Below are positions 38,588-46,572 of a DNA stretch of 64,000 bases, in pieces. The notes beneath the pieces were generated by a model. That model was not told the DNA's origin, made no database searches, and saw only the letters and a list, made by a program, of their open reading frames with translations. Location: NCBI RefSeq assembly GCF_014201335.1, contig NZ_JACHEB010000007.1:179357-243356 (forward strand), written 5' to 3'. The DNA is from Tunturiibacter gelidiferens. GTDB lineage: Bacteria > Acidobacteriota > Terriglobia > Terriglobales > Acidobacteriaceae. Made by a program: the position numbers and the translations under genes. Position 1 is the stretch's first letter. Every line of letters starts with the position of its first letter.

Positions 38588-39520
38588 ATGCACGCAAACT
38601 CCAGCTCGCAGCACGCGTCCACCAAACCTCCCTTGCCGGAACAAGGGGGCCAGATCGGCTACGAAAATACGACAGTGACCAAGGTGCCGGGGTGGCACGG
38701 CATCATCGCCTGGGACGCTTTGCTCAACGGTATGGCGATGGGACTGTTCCTGGCCGCCGCGGTCAGCGAGTTGGCAGCGCCTGCAGTCTTCATCGGTGTG
38801 GCGAAGGTGGCTTATCCAGTCGCTCTCGTGCTTTTGCTCGTTGACCTAGTATTGCTCGTGTTGGATCTGGGCGATCCTTTGCGTTTCCATCACATGCTCA
38901 GGGTTTTCAAGCCCAGCTCGCCCATGTCGTTGGGCACGTGGTGTCTGACGATCTTTTCGCTCCCGCTGACCGCGGCGGCGGCGCTCAGCGTGCTGGCCAA
39001 ACTGGGGTGGGACTTCGAGCGGGCTCGCTTACTCGCGGTGGTCGTGGGACTGCTGCCTGGCTTCGGCGCTGCGGCCTACAAAGGCGTCCTGCTCAGCACA
39101 AATGCGCAACCAGGTTGGAAAGACGCGCGCTGGCTGGGAGGTTATCTCACCAATTCGGCGCTCCTGATGGGCTGCGCCGAGCTGCTTGTCCTGTCCGCCG
39201 TGATGCGGCAGACGCAGGCGATCGCCATCCTCCGCACCGCCTTTATCGTGCTCCTCATACTCAACATGATTCCCTTAGGGTTGTTGTTTGCAAACCTTAG
39301 GACCATCCATGCGCAACTCTATACCCGCGGGCAACAATGGCGCGTTGGCGCGCTCATCGCTGTCGGGGCGCTCATCCCTTTGGGTCTGATACTCCTCAAC
39401 GGCGGTCTGCTGTCCATATCGGTCGCCGTGATTTTTCTTTTAGCGGACAGTTGGCTCGTCCGTTCCGTCTACGTCAAGATACCTCACACTTCGCCGTTGG
39501 AAGTCCGAAGCGGCGAATAG
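38588..39520 (+). CDS. NrfD-like membrane subunit of the formate dehydrogenase
   Basis: 310 aa with about eight hydrophobic helices. The N-terminal WHGIIAWDALLNGMAMGLFLAA and later DLGDPLRFHHMLRVFKPSSPMSLGTW are NrfD/PsrC signatures. NrfD proteins pass electrons to quinone without haem, replacing the cytochrome b subunit FdnI of E. coli. It begins directly at the preceding stop codon (TGAATG). Its last 16 codons are copied, in degenerate form, at 40287-40335 beyond the deiodinase gene. Confidence 0.88.
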   Translation: MHANSSSQHASTKPPLPEQGGQIGYENTTVTKVPGWHGIIAWDALLNGMAMGLFLAAAVSELAAPAVFIGVAKVAYPVALVLLLVDLVLLVLDLGDPLRFHHMLRVFKPSSPMSLGTWCLTIFSLPLTAAAALSVLAKLGWDFERARLLAVVVGLLPGFGAAAYKGVLLSTNAQPGWKDARWLGGYLTNSALLMGCAELLVLSAVMRQTQAIAILRTAFIVLLILNMIPLGLLFANLRTIHAQLYTRGQQWRVGALIAVGALIPLGLILLNGGLLSISVAVIFLLADSWLVRSVYVKIPHTSPLEVRSGE

Positions 39521-39525
39521 TCTAG
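39476..39525 (+). repeat. Direct repeat (left copy), 3' end of the NrfD-like gene
   Basis: AAGATACCTCACACTTCGCC followed by a CGAAGCGGCGA..TAGTC segment. It matches 40287-40335 with about 80% identity and one base missing. In this copy it encodes the normal C-terminus ...KIPHTSPLEVRSGE. Confidence 0.85.
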
Positions 39526-39536
39526 GGAGATTGTGA

Positions 39537-40250
39537 TTAAGGATTTCCCAACGCCTTCTGCAGGGCTGTCGCCAGATCTTTGGGATGAAACCCGAATGGC
39601 CCGGGTTTGCTTTTATAGAGAACACGACCGTCTGCGATCAGATACATTCGATCCGGCCATCCGGTGTACGCGGTCTCAACTTGATTGTCGAAGCCGTCAA
39701 TGACAGCGGGAAATTTGATCCCCAGCCTCCTCACGCATGCACCAGCGACTGAGACGCGCTCCTCTTCATCGCGTGGGCTGCGGAACAGCACCTTGTCCTG
39801 CACATTGCTTTGCATCTCCCATACGTCAGTGGGATGAGCTTCAAGAATGTAGACCGCGTAGAAGTCAACCTTGCCCTTGTACTGCTCGGCCAATTTGTTC
39901 AGGGCGGGAACCTCCCGCCGAAAGGGCGGTCAAGTAAAACTACCGAAGATCAGAACTGCCGGCTTATCTTCCCAAAGCGATGCCAGCCTCATAGGCGTTC
40001 TCGTATCGAGTGTCTCGACGGTAAAATCGGGCGCGGGATCGCCAACCTTAAGGGTGCCTTTCCGTGCATCTGTCCACATCGTCTCAAACGGAAAGAGAAA
40101 ATATGCAGGCATCGGCATTCTTGCCATGACATGCCCGAAGACTTCGGGTGGCTGGCGCATGGCCCAATTGATATATCCGACGAAGCCGAGCCAAAGGCAG
40201 AAGAGTCCTGCAAATAGGCCACCCAACAGCCGCTTTGTGTTTTTCTTCAT
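39537..40250 (-). CDS. Iodothyronine-deiodinase-family selenoprotein (UGA read as Sec107)
   Basis: Read through a TGA at 39932-39930, the frame gives 237 aa. An N-terminal membrane anchor (LLGGLFAGLFCLWLGFVGYINWAM) precedes a thioredoxin-fold domain. The active site is LIFGSFT-Sec-PPFRREVP, matching the deiodinase signature FGSCTUPPF. Downstream are FYAVYILEAHPTD and GWPDRMYLIADGRVLYKSKPG. Bacterial members are membrane-anchored thiol/selenol redox proteins of unknown substrate; thyroid-hormone deiodination is not implied. A SECIS-like hairpin follows the UGA. It lies downstream of selC on the same strand and could share its transcript. Read conventionally, it appears as two broken ORFs. Confidence 0.9.
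39903..39919 (-). promoter_or_regulatory. SECIS element of the deiodinase-like gene
   Basis: On the minus strand, 10 nt after the UGA, GGCGGG (39919-39914) pairs with CCCGCC (39908-39903) around the loop AGGTT. Spacing and the GGU in the loop match the formate dehydrogenase element. A competing CCGCC/GGCGG pairing closer to the UGA is possible. Confidence 0.75.
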
Positions 40251-40286
40251 AGCCTCAGCCTAACCTCACTTGGTCAGCGCGTCACT

Positions 40287-40335
40287 AAGATACCTCACAC
40301 TTCGCCACTGAGGTTCGAAGCGGCGATTAGTCCAG
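40287..40335 (+). repeat. Direct repeat (right copy), relic of an NrfD-like gene 3' end
   Basis: Degenerate copy of 39476-39525. The first part still reads KIPHTSPL in frame, then a one-base deletion shifts the frame before the old GTTCGAAGCGGCGATTAG end. No NrfD sequence precedes it, so it is a truncated remnant. Confidence 0.8.
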
Positions 40336-40389
40336 CGACCTAGAACCCTGGAGCAGTCTGAAGACCTTCTATCTAACCGCCGAAATATC

Positions 40390-40484
40390 TGGCGGAAGCG
40401 CGTGTGAGTCGAACACACCGTTGCCCGAAACGGACGACCACCGGTTTTGAAGACCGGGGGGATCACCGGATCCCAGGCGCTTCC
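40390..40484 (-). tRNA. selC: tRNA-Sec (UCA anticodon)
   Basis: 95 nt including an encoded CCA. An 8-bp acceptor stem (GGAAGCGC / GCGCTTCC), a 6-bp D stem (GGGATC / GATCCC) with a tetraloop, an anticodon arm CCGGT-CTTCAAA-ACCGG with TCA (40450-40448), a long variable arm, and a T arm GTGTG-TTCGACT-CACAC. The 8-bp acceptor and 6-bp D stem are specific to selenocysteine tRNA. It lies 139 bp upstream of the deiodinase-like gene on the same strand and is divergent from selD. Confidence 0.97.
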
Positions 40485-40525
40485 CTGCGCCGTCGATTAG
40501 CCGGCCTTGGCATCTATTATGACGC

Positions 40526-41599
40526 ATGGGCTTTACTTCCGATCTCACCGCTGCAGTCCCCGCCATCCGGCTCACCCAGCATGTAAAAGCTGGCGGCTGC
40601 GCCAGCAAGCTCGCCCCGGGTACGCTCAGCCATGTGCTCTCGCGTCTCCCCAGACAGCACGATCCGAACCTGCTTGTAGGCTTCGAGACAGCCGACGACG
40701 CCGGCATCTATCGCATCAGCCCCGAGCAAGCTCTGGTGCAGACCGTCGACTTCTTTACTCCCATGGTTGACGATCCCTTTACCTACGGCCGCATCGCGGC
40801 GACCAATGCCCTCAGCGATATCTATGCCATGGGCGGCCGCGCCCTCACCGCCCTTACCCTGGTCTGCTTCCCCCAGGATGGGGACATGGGAGTGCTCGAG
40901 CTGATCCTGTGCGGCGGCCTCTCCGTCATGGAGCAGGCAGGCTGCACCGTGCTCGGCGGCCACAGCGTCCGCGACGCGGAGATTAAATTTGGGTATGCCG
41001 TCACAGGGCTCATCCACCCCGACCGTATCCTCAGAAACACTACCGCCCGACCTGGCGACGCGCTCATCTTCACCAAGGCCATCGGCACCGGCGTCATCAC
41101 CACGGCCCTCAAGCAGGGCAAAGCGCAACCGGCGTGGGTCGAAGCCGCTATCGAGTCGATGACCACCCTCAACAAAGTCGCCGGCGAAATCATTAGCCGC
41201 CCCGAGTTCAAGGTGCACGCCGCTACTGACGTCACTGGCTTCGGCCTTATGGGCCACGCTCGCGAGCTGGCCTTCGGCAGCAACGTACGCCTCCGCATTG
41301 ACCCCGCCTCCATCGCCCTGCTTGACGGCGCGATAGAAGCCGTCCGCCTCGGCTGTATCCCGGGTGGCCTCCTCGCCAACCGCGACTTCGCCGATTGCGT
41401 CGTAGAAGAAACCGTCGCAATCGAACCCAACCTGCGAACCCTCCTCTTCGATCCCCAGACCGCCGGTGGCCTTCTCCTCTCGGTCCCAACGGAGCAGGCG
41501 CAACCGCTCATCGCCGAGCTGCGGGCCGTGGGCTATCCGCACACGCACCAGATTGGCGCAGTCCTGGAAGGCCCGCCCAAAATCCTCTTGGAACTCTGA
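40526..41599 (+). CDS. selD: Selenide, water dikinase
   Basis: It makes selenophosphate from selenide and ATP, the selenium donor for SelA. It is 357 aa. The catalytic pair Cys25/Lys28 is in HVKAGGCASK, so this SelD uses Cys rather than Sec. Later motifs are VDFFTPMVDDPFTYGRIAATNALSDIYAMGG and DVTGFGLMGHARE. It is divergent from selC with 41 bp between them and is the first gene of a selD-selA-selB set. Confidence 0.97.
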   Translation: MGFTSDLTAAVPAIRLTQHVKAGGCASKLAPGTLSHVLSRLPRQHDPNLLVGFETADDAGIYRISPEQALVQTVDFFTPMVDDPFTYGRIAATNALSDIYAMGGRALTALTLVCFPQDGDMGVLELILCGGLSVMEQAGCTVLGGHSVRDAEIKFGYAVTGLIHPDRILRNTTARPGDALIFTKAIGTGVITTALKQGKAQPAWVEAAIESMTTLNKVAGEIISRPEFKVHAATDVTGFGLMGHARELAFGSNVRLRIDPASIALLDGAIEAVRLGCIPGGLLANRDFADCVVEETVAIEPNLRTLLFDPQTAGGLLLSVPTEQAQPLIAELRAVGYPHTHQIGAVLEGPPKILLEL

Positions 41600-41744
41600 A
41601 TCACCACCGAAGCGGAGTGGAGGAACCTAATATTCTCAAATCTGAAACAGACTCATCGAGTGCCCTCTTCGTCCACAGTTGGCCAAGACTGGGTGACCAC
41701 CACAACCCCTCATTAGCCTTATCCTGACCATAGGCAGTCAACCC

Positions 41745-43184
41745 ATGCAGACCCACCCTTCCGACCTCTATCGCAAACTGCCCCAGGTGGGCGAGCTCCT
41801 CCATCGCTCGGATTTTCTCCGACTCCAACAAACCTACTCCCGCGAGCTCGTCGCTGAGGCCCTCCGTTCGACACTGCAAGAACTCCGCGGCGAAATAAAC
41901 GCAGGCCGCCACACCGAAGATTCCCTCGACCTCGAGCTGCAAAGCCTCAGCACCAAAGTCGCCCACAGCCTCCGCCACGCCACCCGTCCCTCGCTGCGCC
42001 CGGTACTCAACGCCACCGGAGTCATCCTGCAAACCAACTTGGGTCGCGCTCCGCTCTCAGAAGCGGCAATTCAACGTATCGCCGAAGTTGCCCGCGGCTA
42101 CTCGAACCTCGAATTCGATTTGGAATCCGGTGAGCGCAGTCGCCGCGACCTCCATGTCGAGCGGCTCATTATCAACGTAATCGCCCTCAAAAGCGGCCAA
42201 AGCCCATCAGACTTGGCCCACAAATCTGCAGTTGTGGTGAACAACTGTGCCGCCGCCAACTTCCTGGCCCTCAACACTCTGGCAGAAGGCGGTGAAGTCC
42301 TCGTCTCCCGCGGCGAACTGGTCGAGATTGGCGGCGGTTTCCGCGTCCCTGACATTCTGCGCAAGTCCGGAGCCATCCTCCGCGAGGTAGGCACCACCAA
42401 CCGCACCCGTCTCTCCGACTACGCCGCCGCCATCACTCCACAAACACGCCTCATCCTCCGCGTGCATCGCTCGAACTTCCGCATGGAGGGCTTCACCGAG
42501 CGCCCTGCTCTCGAAGAACTCCTCGATCTCGGCAACCGCGCCTTGCTCCCCGTCTTCGAGGACCAAGGCACCGGCTGCATCGTTGATCTAGCGGAGGCCG
42601 GCATACACGATGAGTCTTCGTGGATCCAAAGCGCCTCGAGCGACCTCGCCCTCGTCGCGTGCAGTGGAGACAAGCTGCTCGCCGGCCCGCAGTGCGGCAT
42701 CCTCGTTGGCTCCAAGCCCCACCTTGATCGCATCCGAGCCAACCCGCTCTTCCGCGCCCTGCGTGTGGACAAGCTCACCTACGCCGCGCTCGAAGCTACT
42801 CTGCTCGCCTATCTCACCGCGACCGAAGAGACTCTGCCGGCCATCGCCATGCTGCGCATGCCCGCCGAAGCCATCCGCGCCCGCTGCGTCGCCATGGCCG
42901 AAAGGCTCCGCTCCACCAGCGCCGCGATGGAGGTAGTCGAGACCCGCAGCGTAGTTGGCGGCGGCACCACCCCCGGAGCTTCTCTGGCCAGCTTCGCCGT
43001 GGCCCTGCTGCCTTCTCACATATCGGAAACAGTGTTTGCGGCAAATATGCGCCACCTCGATCCTCCGGTCGTCGTGCGCATCCACGAGGGCCGTGTCCTG
43101 CTCGACCTGCGGACCATCCCTCCCGCAGAAGATGCCCTTCTCACTCAACTCCTGCGACAAGCGCTCGAGCCGGAGCAGCCATGA
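41745..43184 (+). CDS. selA: L-seryl-tRNA(Sec) selenium transferase
   Basis: A PLP enzyme that converts seryl-tRNA-Sec to selenocysteinyl-tRNA-Sec using selenophosphate. It is 479 aa. Features: RPVLNATGVILQTNLGRAPLS, YSNLEFDLESGERSRRD, and the PLP-binding Lys310 in CSGDKLLAGPQCGILVG. It ends in ATGA overlap with selB, so translation is coupled. Confidence 0.97.
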   Translation: MQTHPSDLYRKLPQVGELLHRSDFLRLQQTYSRELVAEALRSTLQELRGEINAGRHTEDSLDLELQSLSTKVAHSLRHATRPSLRPVLNATGVILQTNLGRAPLSEAAIQRIAEVARGYSNLEFDLESGERSRRDLHVERLIINVIALKSGQSPSDLAHKSAVVVNNCAAANFLALNTLAEGGEVLVSRGELVEIGGGFRVPDILRKSGAILREVGTTNRTRLSDYAAAITPQTRLILRVHRSNFRMEGFTERPALEELLDLGNRALLPVFEDQGTGCIVDLAEAGIHDESSWIQSASSDLALVACSGDKLLAGPQCGILVGSKPHLDRIRANPLFRALRVDKLTYAALEATLLAYLTATEETLPAIAMLRMPAEAIRARCVAMAERLRSTSAAMEVVETRSVVGGGTTPGASLASFAVALLPSHISETVFAANMRHLDPPVVVRIHEGRVLLDLRTIPPAEDALLTQLLRQALEPEQP

Positions 43185-45076
43185 AGTCCGCAGCCGCGCG
43201 CTCTGTGGTCCTCGGCACCGCCGGCCACATCGACCACGGCAAAACCGCACTCGTCCATGCCCTCACCGGCACCGACACAGACCGCCTCCCCGAAGAAAAA
43301 TCCCGCGGCATCACCATCGACCTCGGCTTCGCGTCTCTCGATCTTCAAGATCCCGCCGGACACTCGATCCAGCTCAGCCTGATCGATGTCCCCGGTCACC
43401 ACGCCTTCATCCGCAACATGCTCGCCGGCGCCGGCGGCATCGATTGCGTCATGCTGGTCATCGCCGCCGATGAAGGCATCAAGCCGCAGACCACCGAACA
43501 CCTCGCCATCTGCACTCTCCTTGGCATCCGCCACGGCATCGTCGTCATCACCAAGCAGGACGCCGTTGCCCCTGAGCGGCTCGAAGCCGCGCATCAAGAG
43601 GTCCGACGTTTCGTAGAGCACACCTTCCTCGAGGATGCTCCCGTCATCGCTGTCTCCGCACGCACCGGCGCGGGAATCCCCACCCTCAAGCGAGCCCTCT
43701 CACAGCTCGCATTGAGCGTGCCCGCTCGCAATGCAGACGCCATCCTCCGCCTTCCCTTGGATCGTGCCTTCTCCGTGCGCGGCTTTGGCACAGTCGTCAC
43801 CGGCACGCTCCAGGCCGGCAGCTTGCATGTGGGGGACGCCGTTCATCTTCAGCCCGAGGACCGTAGCGTCCGCGTCCGCGGCATCCAGGTTCACGGCTCA
43901 CAGGTAAGCGAGACTCACGCCCCCAGCCGCGTGGCGCTGAACCTCGTCGGCGTCGAGGTAGCTGAAGTGCACCGCGGCCATACCATCGTGCCGCCCGAAA
44001 CCCTTTCGCCGGTAGACACCGTAGATGTAGAGCTAACCGTCCTACCCGGCATGCCCGCGCTTCGACACCGCACCACCCTGCGCCTGCATGCCTTCACATC
44101 CGAAACCACAGCGCGCGTCCTTCTCTACCCCCCCGGCGAAAACTCCGCCGCTCCACTGGCTCGCCTGCGTCTGAGCAAACCCCTGCTCCTCACGCCCGGC
44201 GATCGCTTCGTGCTCAGGCAACCTTCGCCCGCAATCACAGTAGGCGGTGGCCGAGTACTTGATGCGCATCCGCTGCCCCGCCTCAGAAAAGCAGCCGCGA
44301 ACGCATGGCTGGAACAGCTGCGCGAAGCCGCGCCCGAACAGCAAATTCTCCTGCGCGTGCGACGCCGCGGCCTTCACGGAATCTCGATCACAACCCTCAG
44401 CCGCGAAACCGGTCTCCACCCTGACGCTATCCGCCCGATCATCGCGCCACTGATCGCAAGCAAGCAACTCATCGGTGCCTCGATGGGACACGCCACCGTT
44501 GACCACTTTCTTTGGCCAGAGGCTCTGACCGAGGCCGTCGAGCTCCTCTTCAAAGAGTTGGAGCGAACCGAAGCCCGCTCCCTCTCCCGCGCCGAGCTGC
44601 GCTCCCGAACCAAATTGGAAGACTGGGTCTTCGCTCTTGCCGCCGTGCGCTTAGTTCAAGTCAAACCCGTCCAGACAGTCGGCAATCAATTCACCCTGCG
44701 CGGAGCTGGCGGCAAAGAGCCCACAGAAGCACTGGCCAAAGTCGAGGCTCTCTACCGCACCGCAGGCCTCGCCTCCCCGATCGTCAGTGAAGTAGCCGCC
44801 ACCCTGCAACTTCCCCACGAAGAAGTGCCCCCGCTGATCACCATCCTCATCCGTGCCGGCAAGTTAGTCCGTATGGGCGCCGACAACCTCCTGATACACG
44901 CCGAAGCGCTCGTCCGGCTAAGAACTGAGCTCCAAAAGCAGCGCGGCCAGACCTTCGACGTAGGCCGCTTCAAAGCCTTAACTGGCCTGACCCGTAAACA
45001 CGCCATCCCGTTGCTTGAGTATCTCGACGGCGCCCAAATTACGCGCAACCAAAACGGCATCCGCACCGTGCGCTAG
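43181..45076 (+). CDS. selB: Selenocysteine-specific elongation factor
   Basis: 631 aa. The N-terminal EF-Tu-like GTPase has GHIDHGKTALVHALTG (P-loop), DVPGHHAFIRNML and ITKQDAV. It is followed by beta-barrel domains with FSVRGFGTVVTGTL and FVLRQPSPAITVGGG. The C-terminal winged-helix domains (ending DVGRFKALTGLTRKHAIPLLEYLD) bind the SECIS hairpin. It delivers Sec-tRNA to UGA codons in the two selenoprotein genes of this island. Confidence 0.97.
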   Translation: MKSAAARSVVLGTAGHIDHGKTALVHALTGTDTDRLPEEKSRGITIDLGFASLDLQDPAGHSIQLSLIDVPGHHAFIRNMLAGAGGIDCVMLVIAADEGIKPQTTEHLAICTLLGIRHGIVVITKQDAVAPERLEAAHQEVRRFVEHTFLEDAPVIAVSARTGAGIPTLKRALSQLALSVPARNADAILRLPLDRAFSVRGFGTVVTGTLQAGSLHVGDAVHLQPEDRSVRVRGIQVHGSQVSETHAPSRVALNLVGVEVAEVHRGHTIVPPETLSPVDTVDVELTVLPGMPALRHRTTLRLHAFTSETTARVLLYPPGENSAAPLARLRLSKPLLLTPGDRFVLRQPSPAITVGGGRVLDAHPLPRLRKAAANAWLEQLREAAPEQQILLRVRRRGLHGISITTLSRETGLHPDAIRPIIAPLIASKQLIGASMGHATVDHFLWPEALTEAVELLFKELERTEARSLSRAELRSRTKLEDWVFALAAVRLVQVKPVQTVGNQFTLRGAGGKEPTEALAKVEALYRTAGLASPIVSEVAATLQLPHEEVPPLITILIRAGKLVRMGADNLLIHAEALVRLRTELQKQRGQTFDVGRFKALTGLTRKHAIPLLEYLDGAQITRNQNGIRTVR

Positions 45077-45103
45077 CCCGATATCTACCGCCGCTCTCCA
45101 GGG

Positions 45104-45655
45104 TCAGTAGACGCGCCTTCCGGTGATGGTGTAAATCGCGTCGGGAGGATCCTCTGAGACGATCACCTTCTCCTCCGCAGGTTTCTTCTCCTCCGCAGCT
45201 TTCATCGCCGGCTCTGCGGGTTTCATCGGCTCCGCAGCTTTCATAGGCTCCGCAGGTTTCATCTCCTCTGCAGCTTTCATCACTTCCGTAGGTTTCATCT
45301 CCTCTGCAGCTTTCATCACTTCCGTAGGCCTCATCGCCTCTGCAGGCCTCATCACTTCTGCAGGCCTCAACTCCTCTGCAGGCTTCATCGCGTACGCAGG
45401 TTTCAATGCCTCTTCAGGCTTCTTCGCCTCTGGAGGCTTCTCTGGGATCATCGCCCACGCGAAGCCGTGCGCCACCCACAAAACGAAGCTGGCGAAGAGG
45501 CACACAAAAAAAAGACCAGCGAAGAGGAATACTACCTGGCCTTTCGTGTTGGCGGCTTCATACAACCCGATTGAGAAGAAGGCGACAGTTGCGAATGAGA
45601 AGCCACCCGCGAATCGCCCAAGTCGACGCGACAAAACAATCATGCGATTACTCAC
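45104..45655 (-). CDS. Membrane protein with heptad-like PAE/Met repeats
   Basis: 183 aa. Two N-terminal transmembrane helices (FSFATVAFFSIGLYEAA; VVFLFAGLFFVCLFASFVLWVA) precede a cytoplasmic or periplasmic tail of about 15 degenerate seven-residue units of the type M-K/R-P-A/T-E-x-M/A. The C-terminus is EDPPDAIYTITGRRVY. The tail is charged and probably extended or helical. No family is recognised. GTG start at 45655 or ATG at 45643. Confidence 0.65.
   Translation of the reverse strand: MSNRMIVLSRRLGRFAGGFSFATVAFFSIGLYEAANTKGQVVFLFAGLFFVCLFASFVLWVAHGFAWAMIPEKPPEAKKPEEALKPAYAMKPAEELRPAEVMRPAEAMRPTEVMKAAEEMKPTEVMKAAEEMKPAEPMKAAEPMKPAEPAMKAAEEKKPAEEKVIVSEDPPDAIYTITGRRVY
45170..45440 (-). repeat. 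21-bp tandem repeat array inside the membrane protein gene
   Basis: Units such as TCTGCAGGCCTCATCACT and TCCGTAGGTTTCATCTCC recur every 21 bp, encoding 7-residue units. Two neighbouring 42-bp blocks near 45255-45340 are nearly identical, suggesting recent slippage or unequal exchange. Confidence 0.85.
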
Positions 45656-45983
45656 TTATGTCCTCCGTCGCTTGCGAAATAGACCCGGAGAGCTTATTGA
45701 ACAGAGCCGTTTACCTGTCCAGATAGATTGCACCCTCCGTCTAGGGCTTCAAGTCTATCCCGATTCTTCGAAGAGGGTTAGTGTCGAATTACCAGTTCGT
45801 GGAATTCGTGAAGAGGCAGAGGTTCTCTATCTTCCAACGTGGCACCAGGAAACAGAAATATGGGTAGGCCCGCCGCCATCTGAACGAGATCGAAGTTGCC
45901 GAAAACGCGACTTTCGAGGAACTACACTTTTGCAAGCGATTGAAGCATATGGAAAAGCGCGGATGGCGATCTATTTGAGATAA
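45645..45983 (+). CDS. Possible small hypothetical protein
   Basis: About 112 residues from ATG 45645, with a basic start and a middle of beta-like sequence (VQIDCTLRLGLQVYPDSSKRVSVELPVRGI). It overlaps the start of the minus-strand membrane gene by 11 bp, has no clear ribosome site, and its C-terminal codons run through a dispersed GAAGTTGCCG-type repeat (45892-45915). It may be a remnant rather than a gene. Confidence 0.25.
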   Translation, partial: RLLTYVLRRLRNRPGELIEQSRLPVQIDCTLRLGLQVYPDSSKRVSVELPVRGIREEAEVLYLPTWHQETEIWVGPPPSERDRSCRKRDFRGTTLLQAIEAYGKARMAIYLR

Positions 45984-46019
45984 AGAGTCTGCGGTCACAC
46001 TCTTGGAACTGAGGGCCAC

Positions 46020-46346
46020 ATGGCAGAAGGATCAGGAATCTTTGCAGAGAGACGTCTTCATCTTCGGGCGGGAGTAGAGGATCGCGAGGTGCTAGTGCAA
46101 TTTGGACCTGTAGTGAAAAAAGACGATGCCGCATCTTGTCGTTATAGGCTGACTGGGTTTGACGAGCCTACCAGCGTAGAGATTTGGGGCCTAGATGAAG
46201 TGCAAGCTGTTCAACTCGCGATGGCATCGGCCGGTTCTGAGTTGGATAGGCTGGCACAAGATGCAAAGTACAGGATTGCCGGTGATTCCAACGGTGAGAC
46301 AGGGCATGGGCTTCCATCTTTCAATGTGCATCATGCCGCTCCTTGA
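46020..46346 (+). CDS. Small conserved-looking hypothetical protein (DUF6968-like)
   Basis: 108 aa. The arrangement RRLHLRAGVEDREVLVQFGPVV, then SCRYRLTGF and the amphipathic GLDEVQAVQLAMASAGSELDRLA resembles small DUF6968-type proteins. The function of such proteins is unknown. AT-richer than neighbours. No ribosome site stands out. The family assignment is from memory of the helix motif and is tentative. Confidence 0.5.
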   Translation: MAEGSGIFAERRLHLRAGVEDREVLVQFGPVVKKDDAASCRYRLTGFDEPTSVEIWGLDEVQAVQLAMASAGSELDRLAQDAKYRIAGDSNGETGHGLPSFNVHHAAP

Positions 46347-46500
46347 AAACGGGGTTATGGGAAACTACGATCTTGACTCTGCGGGAACTAAGGTCGATGT
46401 TGAGAAGTTAGGCTTGGGTTAGTAAACAGAAGCGCCTTTTATAAGGATGAATCCTCCTTCGTTTCTGAGATCCGCAGGTTCTCGATCTTTGGTGTAATTT

Positions 46501-46524
46501 GAAGTTGCCGAAAAGCCGACTTTC
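46501..46524 (+). repeat. Dispersed GAAGTTGCCGAAAA...CGACTTTC motif
   Basis: About 24 bp. The same motif occurs at 45892-45915 (plus) and, with an ACAAC centre, near 52147-52172 (minus). All lie in or beside degraded intergenic DNA. Role unknown. Confidence 0.55.
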
Positions 46525-46572
46525 CGCCGTTCAATTACAAGCATGAGACGTGCGAGGGCGGCATGCGCAAAA

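Noticed and set aside
45170..45440. CRISPR-like array
   Set aside because: The 21-bp units are contiguous and in frame within a coding gene; there are no unique spacers.
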